Part shown: positions 22,884-29,870 of the stretch, in pieces
How positions within the stretch are numbered: the stretch's first letter is position 1
Layout: every line of letters starts with the position of its first letter
Assembly (NCBI GenBank): GCA_029259935.1
Contig: JAJDEH010000482.1
Span: 1 to 29,870 of the forward strand
Source: Planctomycetota bacterium
GTDB lineage: Bacteria > Planctomycetota > Planctomycetia > Pirellulales > Pirellulaceae
DNA: 29,870 nt
Direction: 5' to 3'
Program-made: the position numbers and the translations under genes
The notes under the pieces: generated by a model
Databases searched by the model: none
Seen by the model: only the letters and a program-made list of their open reading frames with translations
What the model was told of the DNA's origin: nothing

Positions 22884-25800
22884 CTACGAAGTGGCAGTAC
22901 GTTCCAGCCATTGTTCAGCCAGTTCGTGTAGGTTGGGTTCACTTTTTTCACTGTCGCTGCGCGGGTGGTGGCCGTTGCCGAAATAGTAGCGTTCCAGCCG
23001 GTTGATCGACGTGACGAGTTCCGTTTGGCGGGCGTCGCTGAGCCCGTTGTTTTCCCGGATCTGTCTTAACAGCCCCAGCACCGTGAAGGCGGTGACGTTT
23101 TCAGGCATTTGGAATTGGGCTACCGACTTGGCGTCGATGCCGCGGCGAGTCAACGCGATGACCAAGGCGAGACAAACAACTCCCCCGACAGAGACGAGCG
23201 CCATAATCCACAGCCACGCGTACCTTGTGTTGCCGTATTGTTCTTCAAGCGAGATATTTTGTTCGACGGTGAGCAGGTCGGCGTCGACGTAGCGTTGATA
23301 CACAACTTCCTTGGTGTCGAGCTTCGCGGTGCCAAACGTGAACGACTTGGGCGGCGCTGCTGAACCGACTTCGGCCTGAAGATTGATGATCCATTCGCGG
23401 GTTGATTGGACGGCCGTATCCTCGGCCTCGGGATCGAAACGATCGACGGACAAGCTCTGGTCATCCGTGCTGACAACTTCAAAACCGGCAGGAGCAACTT
23501 TGAGGACGTCGCCCAAATCTGGAACCAGGCCTTGTGCGGTGGCTTTGACTTCGAGTATCAGCTTGCCTTCGTCGGCCTGCCGCTCGTCTAGCGTTTGCGT
23601 GATCGTTAGATTGCTTATCGGACGCGGTTCGGCAGCCTTGGCTGATGCGTCGATCGGGACTGCCGGCGTTTCCACCGGGATGATTGCGTAGCCGGACGTG
23701 TCGAGGAAATCGAGATCCAACCGCACGGACGGAATCACGTCGACTTCGGGGCCGCGGGCCTTGAGCAAAACATAGGCGTACGGCGTTACACGCCAGCCGT
23801 ATTCTTCGACGGCTTTCGAAGTGACATCTTCGGTTTGAAACGTGACGGACAGCACTTCAAAATGCTCGTCCATCGCCTGATGCACGATCTCTTCAAATTT
23901 ATCGCGATAGTTTTCCGTGGGCCGGCCGTAGTTGTAATAGTAGGAGCGGCCAGTATTTTGATTTTGCAGATAGCGGGAAAACCCGCCTGACTCGCGTTCG
24001 ATTTCGCGGGTGTGGCGCAGGTTGATGAAAACGCCGAACGGCTGGCCGTGTCCGACCACGTCACTGCCATCGATCACCGACTCGAGTTTGATTTCGGTGA
24101 CTAGATCGTGGTAGTAATCGAAGACCTTGCGTGCCTCGGCGGCCTGCTTGTGATCGCCGACGATTTTGAATCCGTTTTTCAAGTAGCTGAATTTGACAGC
24201 AGGTTTCGCGGCGCTCATCCGGGTGAACAGCGAATTGGCAAACATCGCCATGTGCCGCTCCGCCGCTTCACCGGGCAACGCAAGGATGGCTTCGCGGATC
24301 CGCGCGGGCTGCTTCACGTCGGGCACATTTTCCTCGCGAATGTGGCCCAGGTCACAGGCACCGAGGCTGGCGTAAAACCAGATTTCGTAAACCTGCGTTA
24401 CCTCTTCGTCCTCGGCAAGCTCGGCCGCCTTGGCGGCATACAGCGTGGCAGCTCGCTCGAATTGCGCGAACGCGTTCTTACGTGATTCGGCAAACTCGGA
24501 ATCGGGAGCGAGTTCTTTTCGGTAGTTGTTTTCGTCATGGCTAATCGACGCCTTGGCCAGCACGAGCGACCAATCGTCGGCGTGTTTTTCCAGGGCGCGG
24601 TCAATCACCGAGTGGGCGACCGCGTAGCCGCGCAGAATTTCGGCTTCGATGTCTTTCTGATTGCGTTTGGTTTTGTTTCGTTCTTGGATGGCCGGAGTAC
24701 GCCAGACGCTAACCAGGTTTCCTCGCATTTGCTGAATCAGTTCGGAGAGCGTCTTTGGTTCCAGATTGTCGAGCGAACCGAACACCTTTTCGATGGCCTC
24801 AAGCTGATAGACTTCGGCGCTGCTGTGGCAGGTGGTGAACGCCCGGGCCAGCAGTGTTTCGTTCACTTTCTTTAGCGGCAAGGCCCGCAATCGCGCGACT
24901 AGTTCCGACAGTTCAACCAGATTGCGTTGCTGCTTCGAACGCGTGAGCGGAATGCTTTCGGCCTTGCGCTCATAGCCGTACATATACATGTAGTAATTGG
25001 TGCGGTTTCGCCGCGCGTTGGGATCGTGGTTATTCGTCCAAACCTTCAAAAATTCCTCGACCAGATCTTCGGCCAGGTCGGCGTGAGAGATGGCAAGTTT
25101 TTCGATGTACGGAAATGCCTCGTCCTCTTCGTTGACTTTGAGATAAAGCCGGGCAAACACCATATCGAACTTGGGTTTCAAACTTTCATCGACCAGCTTG
25201 AGCCATTCGTCGCTGGGCCGAATTTCCAAAAGATCGCCCGTGGCGATCGCGCGAATGCGGCTGGACTGCGACGACCGCATGTTCATCTCGTCTTGATTCA
25301 TGTAGTACAGATTTCCGAACGGATCGCGTCGCATCATGGGACTGCGGCTGCTCGACTGGCCGTATCGATCGGCAGCGACGGCTTCCTTTAGCCAATTGCC
25401 TGCCAGCAGGTTCACGGTGCTTTGCCACTTCGTCGCCTGCTCAGGCGCGGCTTTTAGCAGCGCTTCAACGGCCGTGGTTTGCAATTCCAGGCTCTTTAAT
25501 CGCGTTGCCGGATCCGTGGGACGAGATTGTAAACCGAGGGCCGCCGTGGCACCGATTGCCGACAGGATCTCCATCCCTCGACGCGGCTGTCCTGTAAAAC
25601 TCTCTTCCAGCCACGTTTGCCCCAGTTCTTCGCGAATCCTTGGGGAAAGTTCGACAGCTCGCTTCAATGCCTGTTCACGCTGAATCGCTTTCGTTTCTTC
25701 GGAGGCTAAAACCGACTGCGTAACATCCCATGCTTGTTCGAGATGTTCGCTTTTCTTTTCCTTGGCGTGAAGCGCCGAAAAATGCCGCGACAACAGATTG

Positions 25801-26654
25801 AGCGCCTCAAAGTCATTTTGCTCTTTCGCTTGGCCCACGCTGGGCAGAAACTCGCCAGCTTCAACCATTAGATTTGCCGCCACCAGGATCTTCGCAACTT
25901 GTCGACGATTCAGCGCGGCTTCTTTGCCAGGTTTAGCAATCTCCACTTTTAGCCGCTCGACACCGGCTTGGACGACACCGCCGCTATCGACAGCCAAACG
26001 CAAGATCGCGCCCAACATTGGAAATATTACTTTGTCCAGTTCGGTTGGCGCCGCGTCCGCCAGTGCGATGACATCCTCAAAGGAGAAGGTGTTCTTCTCC
26101 GGCTGACGGCCTTGTTGCCGTTGTATCTGCTGAACTTTCTGCAACTGGGCTTGAATCTCCGGCGGCAAGTTGTCGATCGGCGGCAGCGCCGTGCCGCGCA
26201 GTGCCGTTAGCAGTTTTTGATAAAGCGCCTTGCCTTCCTTTTCTTCAAGTTCGGCGAGGAACTTCTTCACATCTGGCCAGTTGCCAATCGTCACATTCTG
26301 CTGAAAGAGTTTCAGACTTTCGGCGAACGGATCGGGCTCCGGCTTCTTCTCGTCCGGATCGGCCGGTTTCTCTTCCTCCTTCACTTTCGGAGCAAAGGCG
26401 CGAAGAATGGCGGAGGGGCGGCGATCGAATCGCAATTGCTGAATCTTCTGCATCCGTGCGGATTGTTTTGCTTCCTCTTCCGCTTTGCGTTTTGCCTCGG
26501 GGTCCGCCGGTTCCGGCTTGGCGGGTTGCGTGGCGGATGAAGCCGCTGGTTGCGCTGGCTTGGGTTGCGAAGCACGGCGAGTTGCCGCCTGACCGAATAC
26601 GGATGTGACGAAAGCGAAAACAGCAAACAACGCGAGGATCGACTGGGATTTCAT
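22884..26654 (-). CDS. Very large secreted, C-terminally membrane-anchored helical protein
   Basis: A 1256-residue protein. The start is set at the ATG at 26654, with AGGTG six bases upstream; a GTG three codons earlier is less likely. It has a signal peptide (MKSQSILALFAVFAFVTSVFGQ) and a low-complexity Pro/Ala/Glu/Lys region to about residue 115. A long helical region of about 750 residues has TPR/solenoid character (repeated AL..A, LL..A spacing), with Tyr- and Met-rich inserts (TNYYMYMYGYERK). A beta-rich part follows (about 850-1140, with DVIPSVRLDLDFLDTSGYAI), then a membrane helix (about 1145-1168, YAWLWIMALVSVGGVVCLAL). A tail of ~88 residues contains LEREYF-like RLERYYFGNG. The bulk would be periplasmic or outside. 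No enzyme motif and no family are recognised. Confidence 0.85.
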   Translation of the reverse strand: MKSQSILALFAVFAFVTSVFGQAATRRASQPKPAQPAASSATQPAKPEPADPEAKRKAEEEAKQSARMQKIQQLRFDRRPSAILRAFAPKVKEEEKPADPDEKKPEPDPFAESLKLFQQNVTIGNWPDVKKFLAELEEKEGKALYQKLLTALRGTALPPIDNLPPEIQAQLQKVQQIQRQQGRQPEKNTFSFEDVIALADAAPTELDKVIFPMLGAILRLAVDSGGVVQAGVERLKVEIAKPGKEAALNRRQVAKILVAANLMVEAGEFLPSVGQAKEQNDFEALNLLSRHFSALHAKEKKSEHLEQAWDVTQSVLASEETKAIQREQALKRAVELSPRIREELGQTWLEESFTGQPRRGMEILSAIGATAALGLQSRPTDPATRLKSLELQTTAVEALLKAAPEQATKWQSTVNLLAGNWLKEAVAADRYGQSSSRSPMMRRDPFGNLYYMNQDEMNMRSSQSSRIRAIATGDLLEIRPSDEWLKLVDESLKPKFDMVFARLYLKVNEEDEAFPYIEKLAISHADLAEDLVEEFLKVWTNNHDPNARRNRTNYYMYMYGYERKAESIPLTRSKQQRNLVELSELVARLRALPLKKVNETLLARAFTTCHSSAEVYQLEAIEKVFGSLDNLEPKTLSELIQQMRGNLVSVWRTPAIQERNKTKRNQKDIEAEILRGYAVAHSVIDRALEKHADDWSLVLAKASISHDENNYRKELAPDSEFAESRKNAFAQFERAATLYAAKAAELAEDEEVTQVYEIWFYASLGACDLGHIREENVPDVKQPARIREAILALPGEAAERHMAMFANSLFTRMSAAKPAVKFSYLKNGFKIVGDHKQAAEARKVFDYYHDLVTEIKLESVIDGSDVVGHGQPFGVFINLRHTREIERESGGFSRYLQNQNTGRSYYYNYGRPTENYRDKFEEIVHQAMDEHFEVLSVTFQTEDVTSKAVEEYGWRVTPYAYVLLKARGPEVDVIPSVRLDLDFLDTSGYAIIPVETPAVPIDASAKAAEPRPISNLTITQTLDERQADEGKLILEVKATAQGLVPDLGDVLKVAPAGFEVVSTDDQSLSVDRFDPEAEDTAVQSTREWIINLQAEVGSAAPPKSFTFGTAKLDTKEVVYQRYVDADLLTVEQNISLEEQYGNTRYAWLWIMALVSVGGVVCLALVIALTRRGIDAKSVAQFQMPENVTAFTVLGLLRQIRENNGLSDARQTELVTSINRLERYYFGNGHHPRSDSEKSEPNLHELAEQWLERTATS

Positions 26655-26706
26655 TTCTAGCACCTGTTCGCGACAGAAACACTAAACCGGATTATTCGCC
26701 ACGGGA

Positions 26707-26789
26707 GTCAATAATGGGACTGGCTCCGAGTTCATTGTGTTTCCGCGGCGGTGTAGGGGACGCAACTCGGTGCCTGTCCCATTATTGAC
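26707..26789. repeat. Long inverted repeat, element A of a pair
   Basis: The 26-base arms 26707-26732 and 26764-26789 are complementary except at two positions, with a 31-base loop. The outer 14 bases are perfect (GTCAATAATGGGAC / GTCCCATTATTGAC). The inner part reads GGGACTGGCTCCGAG in the left arm and, on the opposite strand, GGGACAGGCACCGAG in the right arm. It lies in the 409-base gap between the start of the 1256-residue protein gene and the hydrolase gene at 27064, and carries no coding frame. Confidence 0.8.
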
Positions 26790-26806
26790 GGCTCACCCAA
26801 TAGGCC

Positions 26807-26894
26807 GTTCACAAAGTGGGACAGGCACCGAGACATCCGCCTCAAATCCGCGTCCCAATCCAACTTGGCTCGGAGCCAGTCCGATTTTGTGAAC
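26807..26894. repeat. Long inverted repeat, element B, same core in opposite orientation
   Basis: The 26-base arms 26807-26832 and 26869-26894 match with four mismatches and a 36-base loop. The outer ends read GTTCACAAA / TTTGTGAAC, unlike element A. The core is the same pair of sequences with the order swapped: GGGACAGGCACCGAG is now in the left arm, and the TGGCTCCGAG version is in the right arm. It begins 17 bases after element A. The remaining 169 bases to the next ATG show only a possible -10 TAGAAT (27011-27016) without a good -35. Confidence 0.8.
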
Positions 26895-27063
26895 TACTCG
26901 TGAATAATCCAGGATCAAGGGCAGTGCTATCTTTTGGCCAATGTCCGCTCCGCGGATAGACCACCAATCATTCTGCCTTTCTCATCAATAACGCGGCACT
27001 CGTGTTGTGTTAGAATGTCAACTTCCACCACGAATTCACTTTACTAGCGGAAGCTGAACAACT

Positions 27064-29091
27064 ATGGAAATCAAACATCGCCTGACGCTTCTTCTTTGCA
27101 TGGCATTCACGGCAGCCAGCGCCTGGTGCTGGGCCGACGGACCGAAAGATAATCTGCCCGATCAAGTCCGCGCGGTTCCTCCCGTCGGAATCGAACTTTC
27201 GGAAGAAGATCGCACCGCTTTGACGGAAGGCCTACGGAAGCTCAACGCCGATATCGTCCGTTTGAAGTCGCGACGCGACGCGCGCACGCCATTATTGTTA
27301 CCCGATGTCGAAATCTTCGCTCGGGCAATCCGCGACGGTCTGGCCCATCGCGAGTTCTTTTCGCCACGTGATGTGGCCAACGGCAAGAACGTGCTGGCCG
27401 AAGGTCAGAAGCGCGCGGCGTCGCTGCTGAAGGGCGAGGCGCCGTGGACCATGCAAAAGGGACTGGTCGTGCGCGGTTATCGCTCCCGCATCGACCGGAC
27501 GGTGCAGCCCTACGGGCTGGTCATTCCTGAATCCTACAGCGGCGAGGGAAAGTCCAAGTATCGCTTGGATCTGTGGTTCCATGGTCGCGGCGAACGGTCG
27601 ACGGAGTCGGTCTTTATCGCGCAGCGAATGACGAGCCCCGGCCGCTTCCGTCCGCGCGACACGATCGTCTTGCATCCTTACGGACGATATAGCAACGCCT
27701 TCAAATTCGCCGGCGAGGTCGACGTGCTGGAGGCGCTGGAACATGCCCAGCAGAATTACAAGATCGACGACGATCGCATCGCCGTCCGAGGATTCTCGAT
27801 GGGGGGAGCCGGATGTTGGCAAATGGCCGTTCACTATCCGACCCTCTTTTTCGCCGCTAATCCCGGCGCGGGATTTTCCGAGACACCCGAGTTTCTCAAA
27901 TTCTTTCAAAAGGAAACGCTCGATCCGACGTGGTACGAGAAGAAACTGTGGCGGATGTACGATTGCCCCGGATATGCGGCCAACCTTTTTCAACTGCCGA
28001 CGGTCGCCTACAGCGGCGAACTGGATATCCAAAAGCAGGCCGCCGATATCATGGAACAAGCAGTCGCCGACGAAGGCATGCGTCTGACGCACGTTATCGG
28101 CGCGAAGACGAAACATACGATCGACGCCCCGTCGCTGCGGATCGTGGAAGAAAAACTCGACCACCTTGCCCAACGCGGCCGAGTACGTCTGCCGCGCGAA
28201 CTGCGGTTCGCCACGTATACGTTGAAGTACAATCGACTGCACTGGCTGACGGTCACCGGTTTGGGCGAGCACTGGCGGCAAGCCCGTGTGAACGCCAAGA
28301 TTCAGGCTCTCAAAAATACGATCCTCCTAGACACGGAAAACGTCACCAGCCTCCGCTTGGACATCCCCGCGGGCCGCAGTCCCTTTGCCCTCGACAAGCC
28401 CGTCAAGATCGTCCTGGGCGACTCGTCGCGGACCATCACCGCCGGATTGACGGAAACCGACCGTTCGTGGCAGTGCCAGCTCTATTGGGACGGAAGCCGC
28501 TGGCAACAAGGCGCGGCGCCGGCCGCCGGGCTCAGCAAGCAACACAATCTGCAAGGCCCAATCGACGACGCCTTCATGGATTCGTTTGTCGTCGTTCGAC
28601 CGTCCGGCCCCGCCAGCCATGAAGCGATCCAAAACTGGAGCGAATCGGAACTCGATCACTTCGTCCGCGAATGGCGTAGACAGTTTCGCGGCGACGCCGT
28701 GGTCAAACTCGACAGCGAGATCACCAAGCAAGACGTGGCGAAAAGCCATCTGATTCTATTCGGAGATCCGGCCAGCAATTCGACCCTCCGCGAGATTCTC
28801 GATCAGTTACCGATCCAATGGACGAAAGAAAAACTGATCGTCGGCAAGCAGCAGTTCGACGCCGCGCACCACGCTCCGGCGATGATCTACCCCAATCCCA
28901 AGAATCCCCAGCGTTACGTGGTGATCAACAGCGGCTTTACCTATCGCGAATACGCCTATTTGAACAACGCCCGCCAAGTCCCCAAACTGCCCGACTGGGC
29001 GGTCGTCGACCTGCGGAAGGCTCCCGACACGCTCTGGCCCGGCCGCATAGTCGCGGCGGACTTCTTTGACGAACAGTGGCAAGTCAAATGA
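27064..29091 (+). CDS. Secreted alpha/beta hydrolase (esterase or peptidase-like)
   Basis: A 675-residue exported protein. The signal peptide is [19 protein letters not shown]. Residues 40-130 form a helical N-terminal part, followed by an alpha/beta hydrolase domain. [15 protein letters not shown] carries the oxyanion-type HGRG. The nucleophile is Ser245 in GFSMGG, a likely Asp is in YSGELD (Asp321), and a likely His is in TKHTID (His351), so the triad looks complete. The C-terminal ~300 residues are beta-rich and contain [37 protein letters not shown] and [20 protein letters not shown]. This pattern recurs in planctomycete hydrolases of the prolyl-oligopeptidase/PHB-depolymerase-like group. 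The substrate is unknown; acylated polysaccharide is one possibility. A weak GCGGAAG precedes the start. A convergent remnant lies downstream. Confidence 0.87.
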   Translation: MEIKHRLTLLLCMAFTAASAWCWADGPKDNLPDQVRAVPPVGIELSEEDRTALTEGLRKLNADIVRLKSRRDARTPLLLPDVEIFARAIRDGLAHREFFSPRDVANGKNVLAEGQKRAASLLKGEAPWTMQKGLVVRGYRSRIDRTVQPYGLVIPESYSGEGKSKYRLDLWFHGRGERSTESVFIAQRMTSPGRFRPRDTIVLHPYGRYSNAFKFAGEVDVLEALEHAQQNYKIDDDRIAVRGFSMGGAGCWQMAVHYPTLFFAANPGAGFSETPEFLKFFQKETLDPTWYEKKLWRMYDCPGYAANLFQLPTVAYSGELDIQKQAADIMEQAVADEGMRLTHVIGAKTKHTIDAPSLRIVEEKLDHLAQRGRVRLPRELRFATYTLKYNRLHWLTVTGLGEHWRQARVNAKIQALKNTILLDTENVTSLRLDIPAGRSPFALDKPVKIVLGDSSRTITAGLTETDRSWQCQLYWDGSRWQQGAAPAAGLSKQHNLQGPIDDAFMDSFVVVRPSGPASHEAIQNWSESELDHFVREWRRQFRGDAVVKLDSEITKQDVAKSHLILFGDPASNSTLREILDQLPIQWTKEKLIVGKQQFDAAHHAPAMIYPNPKNPQRYVVINSGFTYREYAYLNNARQVPKLPDWAVVDLRKAPDTLWPGRIVAADFFDEQWQVK

Positions 29092-29215
29092 CTCCAGCGC
29101 CGGAAAAGACCCACTGTCGTGCGTGCCTCTGCTGGCTCGTCCGGCAGTGTTATTCGTAACCGGCCAACAACCAAAGTTGCCTGTTGCGTGACACAGCTTA
29201 TGTTTGCGCAGATCA

Positions 29216-29590
29216 TTAGGCCAGAATCTCACCCGCGACGTTTCCAGCTACGTTGGTCAGGCGGAAATCCCGGCCCGCGTAGCGGTAGGTGAGCCTCTTG
29301 TGGTCCAAGCCGAGTAGGTGCAGGATGGTGGCGTGCCAGTCGTTGATGTGCATTTTGCCTTCGACCGCTTCGTAGCCATGCTCGTCGCTCGAGCCATGGC
29401 TGAAGCCGCCTTTGACTCCGCCGCCGGCCATCCAGGTGGTGTAGCCCTTGGCGTTGTGGTCGCGGCCGTCGCCACCTTGGCCATGCGGGGTACGGCCGAA
29501 TTCTCCGGCCCAGATGACCAGCGTGTCCTTGAGCATGTCGCGGCGTTTCAGGTCCTTGAGGAGACGTCCCGCTCGACAGACGGCAGCCGT
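29216..29590 (-). pseudogene. DUF1501 C-terminal remnant
   Basis: Only the last ~120 residues of a DUF1501 protein remain; these proteins are usually ~470 residues and sulfatase-like. The C-terminal hallmarks are intact: [57 protein letters not shown] and [17 protein letters not shown], ending at a TAA. The family-like sequence begins at about [14 protein letters not shown]. Just upstream, in the same frame, is the TGA (29591-29593) that ends the sialate-esterase-like frame. The family's N-terminal ~350 residues are therefore missing. The only start candidate is the Met at 29536, inside the conserved domain. It appears to be a 5'-deleted pseudogene. Confidence 0.75.
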
Positions 29591-29870
29591 TCATTCAGCC
29601 AGCCTGGCCATCTCGGTGGCGATCTCTTTCAAGCTTTTTGGCCAACGGTCGAACGTCACACTTTTTGCGTCCGGGATTCTCGGATTGGTGATGCCTTCGA
29701 CAAGTGAACGGGCTGGTTGAGCGTAGATGAACTGCACCTGATCCTGACCATAGGTAGCAGGCAGGCTTTTCGCGAAAATCTCCATTTCGGAAGCGTAGAG
29801 TGCGGGTTCGTATCCAATGTTGTTTTCGGAAGGCACCCAGATCACGCCGGCGACGGCCATCGGCGTCATG
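29591..29870 (-). CDS. C-terminal part of a sialate O-acetylesterase-like protein (5' end outside window)
   Basis: The visible 92 residues are the end of a SGNH-type sialate O-acetylesterase-like enzyme. AVAGVIWVPSENNIGYEPALY corresponds to the family block GxIWYQGExN, here changed to WVPSENN. EMEIFAKSLPATYGQDQVQFIYAQPA matches the following helix and the xxFxxVQLA strand. The frame continues to the right edge, so the ATG at 29869 is probably not its start. It ends at TGA 29591-29593, immediately followed in frame by the DUF1501 remnant. The WYQGE change and the unusual end suggest this copy may be degenerate, although the stop position may be natural. Families of this kind process acetylated glycans outside the cell. 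Confidence 0.65.
   Translation of the reverse strand, partial: MTPMAVAGVIWVPSENNIGYEPALYASEMEIFAKSLPATYGQDQVQFIYAQPARSLVEGITNPRIPDAKSVTFDRWPKSLKEIATEMARLAE

Noticed and set aside
27298..28281. 327-residue minus-strand frame inside the hydrolase gene
   Set aside because: It lies opposite a clearly real secreted hydrolase with a catalytic triad; no start signal or family character is present.
1..29870. CRISPR array, rRNA, prophage or intact insertion sequence
   Set aside because: No regularly spaced repeats, rRNA-like sequence, integrase or transposase motifs were seen on either strand.

Overview
The window looks like chromosomal DNA from a planctomycete, probably of the Pirellulales type. 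This is an inference from protein content. It carries a PQQ-type beta-propeller protein beginning DWPAFRGP after its signal peptide, a DUF1501 C-terminal piece, a sialate-esterase-like fragment, several secreted or membrane proteins with Pro/Ala/Glu-rich linkers, and dispersed intergenic inverted repeats. Well-known bacterial genes (mnmE, pheS, pheT, rplT, rpmI, rnpA, yidD, dnaJ) are scattered among lineage-specific genes on both strands. No rRNA, tRNA, CRISPR array, prophage or intact insertion sequence was seen.

Layout, left half. Positions 3-350 hold the end of a protein entering from outside, followed by an AT-rich inverted repeat (375-507). Next come an unassigned conserved protein (573-1763), a secreted outer-membrane-type protein (2177-3568), mnmE on the minus strand (3612-4982) with a small membrane protein upstream (5093-5407), an HDOD protein (5768-6685), an OsmC-family protein (best start 6798) and a convergent DCC-family thiol protein (7316-7738). 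A membrane-anchored coiled-coil protein with a DnaJ-like cysteine cluster follows (8009-9676), then a winged-helix/AAA+ ATPase (9967-11415). The minus-strand translation cluster rpmI-rplT-pheS-pheT (15380 down to 11426) closes this half. It lacks infC next to rpmI.

Layout, right half. A secreted PQQ-propeller protein (15869-17137) and a secreted TraB/TIKI-like protein (17557-18657) run on the plus strand. The second ends at a strong hairpin facing the minus-strand set dnaJ - small membrane protein - rnpA - yidD (20727 down to 18751). The first and last junctions in that set overlap, which suggests translational coupling. Divergent from dnaJ is a prolyl oligopeptidase gene that has lost most of its propeller-coding part (20795-22072). 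Then come a nested palindromic element (22179-22297), a small three-helix membrane protein (22374-22712), a 1256-residue secreted, membrane-anchored protein (22884-26654), two adjacent long inverted repeats sharing one core (26707-26894), a secreted alpha/beta hydrolase (27064-29091), and a decayed-looking junction of a sialate-esterase-like 3' end with a DUF1501 C-terminal remnant (29216-29870).

How the genes work together. Two parts are functionally coherent: the translation cluster (L35, L20 and both Phe-tRNA synthetase subunits) and the chaperone/RNase P/membrane-insertion set. Most of the rest are single-gene units. I found no clear new multi-gene system. The best leads are the paired repeats at 26707-26894, the nested palindrome at 22179-22297, and the cysteine-cluster coiled-coil protein upstream of the AAA+ ATPase.
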